38,558 nucleotides of DNA from a virus, in the IMG/VR virus record IMGVR_UViG_3300019776_001125, positions 1-38,558 of that record; one strand, given 5' to 3'. Each line of letters opens with the position of its first letter. The stretch's first letter is position 1. Both the position numbers and the translations under genes were made by a program. The notes under the pieces were generated by a model, which was given only the letters and a program-made list of their open reading frames with translations, had not been told where the DNA came from and made no database searches. Shown in pieces: positions 7,395-14,557 of the stretch.

Positions 7395-9449
7395 ATGAGA
7401 ATAGTAACTATTAACCAGAATCATGTTTCGAGAGCGAATCAACCCATCCTGAATTCGCTCGGGAACTCCAACAAATTGCCTGAAGCAACCGCTTATGAGT
7501 ACTTCAATAATATCCTTTGTGTTCAGGTTTCCTGGGTTCTTAATTCAGGTATGCTGAAAAAGCCTTACTACGATCAACTGGTTCGTAGAAAGGTTTTTAA
7601 AGTTGTTCGTAAAGGAGGGAATGGTCGTACGGCTCTGATTGAATACTCTTCCATACGTCAAGACTTTAAAGAACTGATTGTTTCCCTCGCAGGAAATCCT
7701 GAGACAGTTTCAAAAATGGGTGTATTGGAAAAGTACATCACTCCAAACTACGAAGCCGCGTCATTCTTCACCACATATAGAAAGCCAAACGGCAAATCCC
7801 TTGGACAAGAGAAACAAGAAGAATACTTGACGAATGCACTTATCCTGGATGCAATTGATTTATGTGTTCAGAAAGCTAACGAAACCAAGCGTAAAGTGTC
7901 TGGAGCTAAAACTAAGCTTTGGCAAAATATTGCAGACGCGGTAAATGAACTTCCACTCACAAAATACCAGCACTCAATTCCATCAAATCCCAGATCTATC
8001 GAAAGACTCTACAAGAAGTACAAATCTGAAGGTTACGGATCTCTCATTCACGGTCAGGTTGATAACGATAACCGTCGAAAGATTTCCGGATCAGTTGCAG
8101 ATTGGTTGTTGGCCACGTACTGTTTGCCGAATAAGCCACTTGTTTCAATGGTTACACTGCTTTACAATCAGGAGCGCCAGAAACATGGATGGCCTTCTCT
8201 TTCTGAATCAGCTGTAAACCTTTTCCTGGAACGCCCGGAAAACAAACGTATATGGTTTCTAGCTAGACACGGTAAGGAAGCCTACAAAAACAAGTATAGT
8301 CACAAATTGGAACGCGATCGTTCAGAGTGGTTCCCAAATGCATACTGGGCAATTGATGGAACTAAACTTGACTGGATTCATTACTTCGACAATGCTTCCG
8401 GAATGGCAGCTAAATTGAAAATGGATCCTGTTTTTGATGTTTACTCGGAGAAAATCATCGGTTACTCAATCTCGGAAACTGAAGATCACACTGACCACTT
8501 CAGGGCTTTGAAAATGGCGGTTATGAATACCAGTTCCCGACCATTCAAACTTACGTATGATAATCAATCCGGACACAAGTCCAAGCGAATGCAGGAATTG
8601 TACAACGGAATCGTTGCAAGATCCGGAGGGACTCATAATCCAACACGTCCTTATGAATCAAGTAACCCTGCTGAACAAATCTTCAACAGATTCCAACAGC
8701 AAGTTATTGGCCAGTTCTGGTTCTCGGATAAACAAAGCGTTACAGTTCGTGATTTGGACAACAAACCGAATATGGATTTTGTTAAGGCCAACAAACACCG
8801 CCTTCCATCACGTGAAGAGCTGATTAAAGCATGGGAACTTGCGGTTAAACAATGGAATGAAGCAATTCATCCAACTCAGAAGGTTTCCCGAAACGAAGTT
8901 TATGCGCAATCAGCGCCATACTCAGAAGCTATTGACTCAATTGAAATCATGAACCTGTTCTGGGTGAATGAGACACAAGAAATTACGTATAAAGCAGATG
9001 GAATCACCCTGAAAATAGCAGGGATTAAGCACTCTTTCGAGGTGTACGATTCCGAAAATTCGATCGACTTACACTGGAGACGCTATAACGTTGGGCGTAA
9101 GTTCATTGTTCGATACGATCCGGAGGCGCTTGACGATTATGTCCAGCTTCTGGAAATCACCGACAACGGAGATAAAGCACTCGTAGCAATGGCCCAACCG
9201 AAACGTAAACACCAGGAGATTCCTGTTTTGATGAAGGATGGTGATAAGGCACTATGGCATCAAGATTTTAAGGTGAGAGACGAAGAGCTAAAGCGTGATC
9301 AACTGGAACTTGCAGCTCTTTTGGAACGCACTGGAATTACTCCAGAACGCTTGATTGACGAGCAAGAACTTGCAATTAAAATGGGCGGTTACATACCTAA
9401 AGATGAACGCTCCGAATCAGATTCAGAATCCATTTTCTTAAGACTATAA
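7395..9449 (+). CDS. Mu-type DDE transposase (MuA homologue)
   Basis: This 684-aa protein performs the strand transfer that integrates and replicates the phage. The N-terminal part (about 1-290) should bind the element ends. The RNase H-like core carries the acidic triad: Asp321 in YWAIDGTKLDW, Asp389 in LTYDNQSGHKS and Glu427 in ESSNPAEQIFNRF. A Mu-transposase C-terminal beta-barrel and a charged tail that could contact the MuB-like ATPase follow. Length matches MuA (about 660 aa). It forms an operon with the next gene, 10 bp downstream. Confidence 0.95.
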   Translation: MRIVTINQNHVSRANQPILNSLGNSNKLPEATAYEYFNNILCVQVSWVLNSGMLKKPYYDQLVRRKVFKVVRKGGNGRTALIEYSSIRQDFKELIVSLAGNPETVSKMGVLEKYITPNYEAASFFTTYRKPNGKSLGQEKQEEYLTNALILDAIDLCVQKANETKRKVSGAKTKLWQNIADAVNELPLTKYQHSIPSNPRSIERLYKKYKSEGYGSLIHGQVDNDNRRKISGSVADWLLATYCLPNKPLVSMVTLLYNQERQKHGWPSLSESAVNLFLERPENKRIWFLARHGKEAYKNKYSHKLERDRSEWFPNAYWAIDGTKLDWIHYFDNASGMAAKLKMDPVFDVYSEKIIGYSISETEDHTDHFRALKMAVMNTSSRPFKLTYDNQSGHKSKRMQELYNGIVARSGGTHNPTRPYESSNPAEQIFNRFQQQVIGQFWFSDKQSVTVRDLDNKPNMDFVKANKHRLPSREELIKAWELAVKQWNEAIHPTQKVSRNEVYAQSAPYSEAIDSIEIMNLFWVNETQEITYKADGITLKIAGIKHSFEVYDSENSIDLHWRRYNVGRKFIVRYDPEALDDYVQLLEITDNGDKALVAMAQPKRKHQEIPVLMKDGDKALWHQDFKVRDEELKRDQLELAALLERTGITPERLIDEQELAIKMGGYIPKDERSESDSESIFLRL

Positions 9450-9459
9450 CAGTAACACC

Positions 9460-10305
9460 ATGGAACAACTACAAAAACAACAGATTACCAGTGCAATCGT
9501 AGAAATGACAGCACGTATTTCTCAAAACAGAATTGCTTACCGTTCGGGAGTATCTCCTACAACTATCAGCCAAATCGTAAACAACAACTGGTCACTGATC
9601 CGTGACGAATTGTGGCGTAAGATCCAGAACAACCTGAAGATTGACTTGAACTGGAACCATGCAGAAACAAGCAACTTCAAAACGTTGATGATATTTCTTT
9701 CAGCGGCTCAGGAGCGATCACTTTCCATTGCGATATCAGAGCGAGAAGGTCATAGCAAATCACATTCATACAAGTACTATGAACGCGTGAATGAAAATGT
9801 GATTTACGTAGAATGCAAAACGTCCTGGACAAAGAAGCAGTATGTTCAATCATTGCTTCGTTCTTCCGGTCTTCAGAGTGATGGAACGGTTGGTGAACTG
9901 ATTGACAATTTCGTTGATCACGTTAGAGGTTTGCAAAAGCCGATTATCATCATTGATCAAGCGGACAAATTGAAAGATCCTCAATTGGATTTGTTCATGG
10001 ATTTCTACAACGATCTTGAAGGTCATTGTGCCTTTATTCTGTCCGGAGTTCCCGCATTAGAGAAACGTATTTTGAAAGGCGTTCAACGTGATAAGATCGG
10101 TTACCGAGAGATGTACTCCAGAATTGGTAGAAAGTTCGTGAAACTCCATAAAACGACGTTAGAAGATGTACAATCCGTATGTAACGCGAACGGTTGTACA
10201 GATGAAGACTTTCAAATTGAGATCTTCAACAAGTGTGAAGGCGATATGCGCAGGGTTCGTCGAATGATTGATCAATGGTTCCTAACCAATAAGAACGCTG
10301 CATAA
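9460..10305 (+). CDS. MuB-like transposition ATPase (target selection)
   Basis: The 281-aa protein has an N-terminal helix-turn-helix (MTARISQNRIAYRSGVSPTTISQIV) followed by an AAA+ domain, the arrangement of MuB. MuB coats target DNA and activates the transposase. The Walker A is degenerate (SEREGHSKSHS, about 93-103: Lys100-Ser101 kept, the glycine before the lysine replaced). The Walker B is PIIIIDQAD, with Gln167 where Glu is more usual. The stop codon overlaps the next start (TAATG), indicating coupled translation. Confidence 0.88.
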   Translation: MEQLQKQQITSAIVEMTARISQNRIAYRSGVSPTTISQIVNNNWSLIRDELWRKIQNNLKIDLNWNHAETSNFKTLMIFLSAAQERSLSIAISEREGHSKSHSYKYYERVNENVIYVECKTSWTKKQYVQSLLRSSGLQSDGTVGELIDNFVDHVRGLQKPIIIIDQADKLKDPQLDLFMDFYNDLEGHCAFILSGVPALEKRILKGVQRDKIGYREMYSRIGRKFVKLHKTTLEDVQSVCNANGCTDEDFQIEIFNKCEGDMRRVRRMIDQWFLTNKNAA

Positions 10306-10940
10306 TGGAGGAGCTGAAGTTAAAACGAGCCATCTCCTATGATGAGCTGATGAAGAAACGGTTTCCTACCATGAAATTTGACGGTCAATTTGCTAAATCT
10401 ATTGGTGAAATTGTTGAAAGATCAGGAAACTGGATTATTTACGGCGAGTCCGGACATGGCAAAACAGAGTTCTGTCTTCAGTTGTCACGATACTTAACCG
10501 GGTTTGGCAAGGTTCTGTATAATACATGTGAAGAAGGTTGTCGTATGACCTTCAGAACGGCTCTAAGCCGTCACCCATTCACGCCTACTGAAAAACGAAA
10601 GTTCCTCATGGTGTCTGAAAGTATTGAAGAAGTCACTTTCAGGCTTCAGAAGCGAAAATCAGCTGATATCATCTTTATGGATTCCATTCAGCACTCGTTC
10701 ATTACGAAGCGTGAATACCGAAAGCTCAAAGAACAATTTCCCAACAAGCTTTTTATCTGGATATCGCACGCTGAAGGAAAGCGTCCAATTGGTTCTCTCG
10801 CATCTTGGGTTGAATTTGATTCGGATGTGAAGATCCGGGTGGAGTTCTTCCTGGCAATGATCAAATCACGGTACCAGGGAAACGAAGATTTCATCATCAA
10901 CCAGGAACGATACGAACAACATTACAACGAACTATCATGA
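10305..10940 (+). CDS. RecA/RadA-like P-loop ATPase
   Basis: The 211-aa protein contains a Walker A GESGHGKTE (residues 47-55) and a Walker B ADIIFMDS (Asp126), followed by an ISHAEGKRPIGS sensor-like segment typical of RecA-fold ATPases such as RadA, Sak4 and DnaB-type proteins. It follows the MuB-like gene with overlapping stop and start and overlaps the next start too. A role in phage recombination or replication is likely but inferred from fold and position. Confidence 0.8.
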   Translation: MEELKLKRAISYDELMKKRFPTMKFDGQFAKSIGEIVERSGNWIIYGESGHGKTEFCLQLSRYLTGFGKVLYNTCEEGCRMTFRTALSRHPFTPTEKRKFLMVSESIEEVTFRLQKRKSADIIFMDSIQHSFITKREYRKLKEQFPNKLFIWISHAEGKRPIGSLASWVEFDSDVKIRVEFFLAMIKSRYQGNEDFIINQERYEQHYNELS

Positions 10941-11368
10941 AAACAGCAAAAACAACACACATCCAGCAATTCCGAAACGATACGGAAACAAACCAGGAGT
11001 ACATCATGCGCTTATTCGGTTGGACGATGTTGGAGTACAATACTCATGAGTTTGATTTGGGTATGGCGTTTCTTCAGCAGCTGTTCCCAGATGGGAGTGA
11101 CTTTGCTCAATACATGACAATGCACTCCTACAACAAATTGTACTGGAACTGGTTCCGGACGGAGTTTGCACTTGCAGAAAAACAGCTGATTGATCATTGC
11201 ATTGACAACAACAAAACACTCAATGAGAAATCTTATCTGGTATTCTTCAAACTAAGAATCACAATTCCACAGTTCGTCAACGGATTCAATAATTACCTCG
11301 AAACATTTAAGCGCTATGACAAAAGCTCAAATCCAAGCAAAAGAAGAACAGAGTCAGATTCAAGATAA
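10937..11368 (+). CDS. Hypothetical early protein
   Basis: The 143-aa protein has no recognised family. It is predicted helical and rich in aromatic residues (YNKLYWNWFRTEFALAEKQ) with a basic tail. Its ATG overlaps the previous stop (ATGA), so it belongs to the same translated operon. Confidence 0.75.
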   Translation: MKTAKTTHIQQFRNDTETNQEYIMRLFGWTMLEYNTHEFDLGMAFLQQLFPDGSDFAQYMTMHSYNKLYWNWFRTEFALAEKQLIDHCIDNNKTLNEKSYLVFFKLRITIPQFVNGFNNYLETFKRYDKSSNPSKRRTESDSR

Positions 11369-11543
11369 GATTGAAGTTGTAACAAACTGGCTCTTCAACA
11401 ACACGAAACACCCAGATTTCCTGAAAAAGGTTTCCGAAAGAAATGCTCTTCTGGTAGATCTGGAAACCAAAAGACAACAGTCGCTCCGGTCATATTGGGA
11501 GATGCCCCAACCGGTTTTATACTCAGTACCAAATAACATATAG
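11316..11543 (+). CDS. Hypothetical small coiled-coil protein
   Basis: The 75-aa protein has a charged helical N-terminus (KAQIQAKEEQSQIQDKIEVV). It overlaps the previous gene by 53 bp in another frame. The overlap is long for this operon, but the frame continues 175 bp past the earlier gene and ends 5 bp before the next start, which fills what would otherwise be a gap. The true start could be internal. Confidence 0.6.
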   Translation: MTKAQIQAKEEQSQIQDKIEVVTNWLFNNTKHPDFLKKVSERNALLVDLETKRQQSLRSYWEMPQPVLYSVPNNI

Positions 11544-11548
11544 ATAAA

Positions 11549-12202
11549 ATGGAAACAACAACGACAACACCAGAACAGAAACATTCGGCTGCCGAATTGA
11601 AAAAAATGCTTGCTGAAGCAGAAGCAGCAGAAAAAGCTGAACGAGAAAAAGCCCGCCTTGAATATGAACAGAGCAAGGAATCAACAATCAACGCTTTGAT
11701 TTCGGCCGCTACATCAGTTAATCAGATCGTTTCGGACTTCAAGAAAGACGTGCATCTCGAATTTGAAAAGCATGCAGAATTACTTGAACAGTATGGCGGC
11801 ATCAGATCTAATTCAAAAGGCGGTTTTTCATTGATTTCAAAGGATGGAAGCCTTAAAGTTACACGTCACCGATCTACAACACCTCAATGGGATGAACGCT
11901 CGGAAAAAGCCCTTGAGTTGATTTCGGATTTTTTACGTGATACAGTGAAAAAGAGAGATGTAAAGATCTACGACATTCTTCAATCATTCCTTCAGAAGAA
12001 CAAAAAAGGAGATTTGGAATACTCCAAGGTGATGCAGCTACTGACTCACAAAGACAAATATGAAGATCCGCGTTGGATTGAAGGTTTGGATTTACTTCAG
12101 GAGTCTTTCTCTATTCAGCTGAGATGCTATTCCTACTCATTCCATCAAAAGGATGATCAAGGTTCATGGGAACCGATTGATATCAATTTTCACACTGTTT
12201 AA
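11549..12202 (+). CDS. DUF3164 family protein
   Basis: The 217-aa protein has an Ala/Glu-rich N-terminal coiled coil (about 14-45: ELKKMLAEAEAAEKAEREKA) and a domain with GGFSLISKDGSLKVTRHRS and WDERSEKALELISDFL, characteristic of DUF3164. That family is common in the early regions of Mu-like phages; its biochemical role is unknown. Family assignment is from recognised motifs. Confidence 0.8.
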   Translation: METTTTTPEQKHSAAELKKMLAEAEAAEKAEREKARLEYEQSKESTINALISAATSVNQIVSDFKKDVHLEFEKHAELLEQYGGIRSNSKGGFSLISKDGSLKVTRHRSTTPQWDERSEKALELISDFLRDTVKKRDVKIYDILQSFLQKNKKGDLEYSKVMQLLTHKDKYEDPRWIEGLDLLQESFSIQLRCYSYSFHQKDDQGSWEPIDINFHTV

Positions 12203-12213
12203 ACACTATTCAA

Positions 12214-12546
12214 ATGGCAATTAAAAACTTTCTTCCCTGGAACTGGTTCCAGAAAGCAAAAACAGCCGAATTAAAACCTGTAAAAACGGCCCCAATTGGA
12301 CTTAAGCACCGATTAGGAAAGAGTAAAGGACATGATTATATCGCAGAAATGGCAATCGTGTTTGAAGGTAAGCCTATTCGACAGTTTCAGGCGAATGTGA
12401 AAGCTTCATCAAGAGACAATGCAGCTCATAAGATGAACAAAGGAATGTCTGTGAAGCTCCTTTCAGTTCACCAGGTGAAAGCAACCCGGAAATCCAACAG
12501 AGAACGTCAGCGGGAAAGCAACAACAAATCCGGTGATTGGCAATGA
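12214..12546 (+). CDS. Hypothetical basic protein
   Basis: The 110-aa, strongly basic protein has a Lys/Arg-rich C-terminus (KATRKSNRERQRESNNK). The central part (DYIAEMAIVFEGKPIRQFQANVKA) looks like a small beta-sheet domain. It may bind nucleic acid; no family is recognised. Its stop overlaps the start of the next small gene (ATGA). Confidence 0.7.
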   Translation: MAIKNFLPWNWFQKAKTAELKPVKTAPIGLKHRLGKSKGHDYIAEMAIVFEGKPIRQFQANVKASSRDNAAHKMNKGMSVKLLSVHQVKATRKSNRERQRESNNKSGDWQ

Positions 12547-12704
12547 AATCAGCAAAATTTATAGCGTACTCCATTGCGATGCTCATCATCGGGTTCTTTA
12601 TTGGATGGGTGCTTTACCCTCCAAGACCTACGCTAATTCAGCATATCTATCAATTTGATGACTCCGGAGAAACAATCGTTTGGCCGGAGTCTATAAACCC
12701 TTAA
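12543..12704 (+). CDS. Small single-pass membrane protein (53 aa)
   Basis: The reading frame encodes an N-terminal transmembrane helix (FIAYSIAMLIIGFFIGWVLY) and a short tail (DDSGETIVWPESINP). The ATG overlaps the previous stop codon and the frame ends 6 bp before the next gene, filling the gap exactly. Function unknown. Confidence 0.7.
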   Translation: MKSAKFIAYSIAMLIIGFFIGWVLYPPRPTLIQHIYQFDDSGETIVWPESINP

Positions 12705-12710
12705 CGAAGC

Positions 12711-13202
12711 ATGAAAGAAAAGAAATACACTCGCACCATTGAAAACGTTCGAATTTTAAAAGAATGGATCGGATTTGATCATTTTTCAATGCAGGACTTC
12801 TGGTTTGAAGCTGGATTTACACCTGAAGAATTGAAAGAGAAAACTCGACGTTGGGAAATTGTTGAAGTTCGTCAGGTAGGAGTTGCGTGGGCGGTTCTTT
12901 CAGGGCACACACTTAAACAGGCTGCTGATATGTTTGATCAAAACCATTCTACAGCTCTGTACTCTATAGATTCCGTAATGAATACTTTGATTTATCCAGG
13001 AATGTATCCAGATCAATATCAGTTGCTGATGCAGATCTGCCGAAGAAGTCACAGCTCAATGCTCAGTAAAGATCTAAATGTCGGATCACTGAGAATTATG
13101 GACGTGGTAATAGCACCACTTCTGGACATCAAAGATCCGAGTGATAAAGCACGTTCAAATCTCATTCAAAACAGAATCAACCAGCTCAAGATTTCAGCAT
13201 AG
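12711..13202 (+). CDS. DnaA domain IV-like DNA-binding protein
   Basis: In this 163-aa protein, residues about 50-90 match the DnaA C-terminal DNA-binding domain: VEVRQVGVAWAVLSGHTLKQ followed by the signature-like DQNHSTALYSI (compare RDHSTVLHA in DnaA). There is no AAA+ ATPase domain. It probably binds a specific phage or host sequence and could act in replication control, but no target is visible. Confidence 0.78.
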   Translation: MKEKKYTRTIENVRILKEWIGFDHFSMQDFWFEAGFTPEELKEKTRRWEIVEVRQVGVAWAVLSGHTLKQAADMFDQNHSTALYSIDSVMNTLIYPGMYPDQYQLLMQICRRSHSSMLSKDLNVGSLRIMDVVIAPLLDIKDPSDKARSNLIQNRINQLKISA

Positions 13203-13220
13203 GTGACCCGCCTGTCAGGG
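13201..13220. repeat. Leader repeat, copy 1
   Basis: This copy begins inside the stop codon of the DnaA-like gene and lies just before the lipoprotein gene at 13235. It is identical over 20 bp to the sequence at 13463-13482 before the first DGR target, and a short ATAAA follows both. It contains the dyads GGTGACC and CCTGTCAGG, suggesting a protein-binding site or structured leader. Confidence 0.65.
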
Positions 13221-13234
13221 ATAAAATAATAAGA

Positions 13235-13462
13235 ATGAAATCAATTTTATTCATCACAGCTCTTGCTGTAATCTGCTCTTGCACCAAGTACAAATACACG
13301 GCTAAGATAACTTACTGCAATGATCGTATTGCTGATACAGTGACATATGTTGATGTGTGTGAAGATAATCACATCAGCACGCTAAACGAAGCGGTCCCAA
13401 TTTGGAGAGGTAGACTAAATGTATGTAGTGTTAAGACGCTCTCAGAAACAGAGTTAAAATAA
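13235..13462 (+). CDS. Small Cys-rich putative lipoprotein
   Basis: The 75-aa protein starts with a signal peptide (MKSILFITALAVICSC); the lipobox-like ICSC would leave Cys16 lipidated. The mature part has further Cys residues (YCNDR, DVCEDN, NVCSV). The gene lies between two copies of a 20-bp repeat, directly before the DGR targets. No family recognised. Confidence 0.7.
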   Translation: MKSILFITALAVICSCTKYKYTAKITYCNDRIADTVTYVDVCEDNHISTLNEAVPIWRGRLNVCSVKTLSETELK

Positions 13463-13482
13463 AGGTGACCCGCCTGTCAGGG
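13463..13482. repeat. Leader repeat, copy 2
   Basis: Identical to 13201-13220 over 20 bp. It ends 5 bp before the ATG of the first DGR target gene, so it is part of that gene's leader. The spacing to the following ATG differs between copies (14 versus 5 bp). Confidence 0.65.
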
Positions 13483-13487
13483 TATAA

Positions 13488-13970
13488 ATGCTCAACAAAA
13501 TGCATAAAAAAACAGTTGAAATGACGCTTGAAATAGCGGAAAAAATGTACAAAGGATCTGATGAGTCGTTGCGCTCACTAGCTCTTCAAAATTTCCCTGA
13601 ATTAGGGATGAAAATCACCGATCGTGTTAAAACATTTGAAGATGCATGTAAGATGGTTGGTGTAGATTCTGGCTCGGATTTTTTTACGAATAGTTATTTA
13701 CGTCCGCATGAATTAGCCCAGCGTAAAATCGAAACAATTATTCGGGCACTAAATGAGGAATGGGAAGCAAACTGGGATGACTCATCTCAATACAAATATC
13801 GTCCTTGGTTTAAAAGGTCTTCGTCCGGTTCCGGGTTCTCGTACCTCGGCTACGACTTCGCTCTCGCGTTTTCGCTTGTCGGTTCCCGCCTCGTTTTCAA
13901 AAGCAGTGAATTATGTGTTTATGCAGCAAAACAATTCACTGAAATCTACAAAGAAATGTTCACCCTATAA
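13488..13970 (+). CDS. DGR target protein 1 (variable protein)
   Basis: The 160-aa protein carries variable repeat VR1. The N-terminus (about 5-40: KTVEMTLEIAEKMYKGSDES) resembles a short helical module seen in other Bacteroidota proteins. From about residue 50 it is homologous to the next gene: KTFEDACKMVG, EEWEANWDD, SQYKYRPWF, then the invariant SSSGSGFS, the variable stretch 119-132 and the conserved SRLVFKSSEL tail. GSGF and GSR-type motifs around a variable core fit the C-type-lectin-like fold of DGR targets, but the fold is inferred. No signal peptide is present. There is a second possible start at Met5. Confidence 0.88.
   Translation: MLNKMHKKTVEMTLEIAEKMYKGSDESLRSLALQNFPELGMKITDRVKTFEDACKMVGVDSGSDFFTNSYLRPHELAQRKIETIIRALNEEWEANWDDSSQYKYRPWFKRSSSGSGFSYLGYDFALAFSLVGSRLVFKSSELCVYAAKQFTEIYKEMFTL
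13817..13887 (+). repeat. DGR variable repeat VR1
   Basis: This 71-bp repeat aligns without gaps to the template at 14379-14449. It differs at 13 of the 16 template adenines (to C 4 times, T 6, G 3) and at none of the 55 non-adenine positions. It encodes residues 111-133 of target 1; variable codons are 119-128, 130 and 132. The first 26 bp contain no adenine in the template and are identical in all copies apart from the flank. Confidence 0.95.
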
Positions 13971-13981
13971 AATAAAAGATC

Positions 13982-14347
13982 ATGTATACAGATATCAAAA
14001 CATTTGAAAACGCTTGTCAAGTATTGAATATTCAACCATTACTTCCTGATGTTTCCATGCTTCCAGAAGCAAATCAGAAAGCGGTCATTGCTAACTACAA
14101 ACTTGACATCATTCAAGAAGCCATCAATGAAGATTGGAAGCCCGATTGGTCGAATTATAGCCAATACAAATACTATCCTTGGTTCGAACAGTCTTCGTCC
14201 GGTTCCGGGTTCTCGTGCCACGTCTTCGGCTGCGCTTACTCGGATTCGGGTGTCGGTTCCCGCCGCGTTTTCTCTTCATCAGCTATTGCGGAATATGTCG
14301 GAAATCAATTCATCGATTTGTACAACGACGCAATGTGGGTTGAGTAA
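13982..14347 (+). CDS. DGR target protein 2 (variable protein)
   Basis: The 121-aa paralogue of target 1 lies 11 bp downstream. It shares KTFENACQVLN, EDWKPDWSN, SQYKYYPWFEQ, the invariant SSSGSGFS and a C-terminal SSAIAEYVGNQFIDLY, and has VR2 at residues 71-93. It lacks the N-terminal module of target 1. There is no signal peptide or membrane segment, so the protein is probably cytoplasmic or a minor virion component. It belongs to a family common in Bacteroidota phages and plasmids as I recall it; its ligand is unknown. Confidence 0.88.
   Translation: MYTDIKTFENACQVLNIQPLLPDVSMLPEANQKAVIANYKLDIIQEAINEDWKPDWSNYSQYKYYPWFEQSSSGSGFSCHVFGCAYSDSGVGSRRVFSSSAIAEYVGNQFIDLYNDAMWVE
14191..14261 (+). 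repeat. DGR variable repeat VR2
   Basis: This 71-bp repeat aligns without gaps to the template. It also differs at 13 of 16 adenines (G 7, T 4, C 2) and at no other position. Only two of the substituted adenines have the same outcome as in VR1 at every changed base of the codon (GAT to GCT and AGT to GGT), so the two repeats were diversified separately. Both VRs continue with CGCC(T/G)CGTTTTC after the homology ends, a candidate initiation-of-mutagenic-homing (IMH) element. Confidence 0.95.
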
Positions 14348-14378
14348 TTGAAACAGGTGGTGCATGTCAACTGCGTTA

Positions 14379-14449
14379 GTCTTCGTCCGGTTCCGGGTTC
14401 TCGTACAACGACTACGACTACGATAACACGAATTCGAATGTCAGTTCCC
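14379..14449 (+). repeat. DGR template repeat (TR), noncoding
   Basis: This 71-bp template lies between target 2 and the reverse transcriptase gene. Read in the VR phase it would encode SSSGSGFS followed by YNDYDYDNTNSN and VSS. All 16 adenines fall in TAC, GAC/GAT, AAC/AAT, ACG or AGT codons, so adenine mutagenesis cannot create a stop codon. After 14449 it diverges from the VRs (ATCTATGC instead of CGCC), giving the IMH* side. The 108 bp from 14450 to the RT start are noncoding and correspond in place to the spacer needed for cDNA priming in other DGRs; a small TGCCA/TGGCA hairpin is at 14481-14493. Confidence 0.95.
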
Positions 14450-14557
14450 ATCTATGCTATTCATAATGACATGCAGACCCTGCCAACATGGCAAAAAATC
14501 ACTTTAAAAACGGGCGTTAGTAACCAGTATGGCGAAAGTGACCAATAAGCAAAGGCG

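Noticed and set aside
11395-11691. 98-codon minus-strand frame rich in Ser/Ala
   Set aside because: It is antisense to two plus-strand genes of a tightly packed operon; its low-complexity sequence mirrors the Ala/Glu coiled coil of the DUF3164 gene.
14481-14500. Terminator between TR and RT
   Set aside because: The TGCCA/TGGCA hairpin is followed by A residues, not T, on the plus strand. TR and RT are more likely on one transcript.
14348-14548. 66-codon plus-strand frame across the template repeat
   Set aside because: Its Thr run (TTTTTT) comes from reading the TR out of the VR phase. It lacks similarity to the targets, and a TR is normally noncoding.
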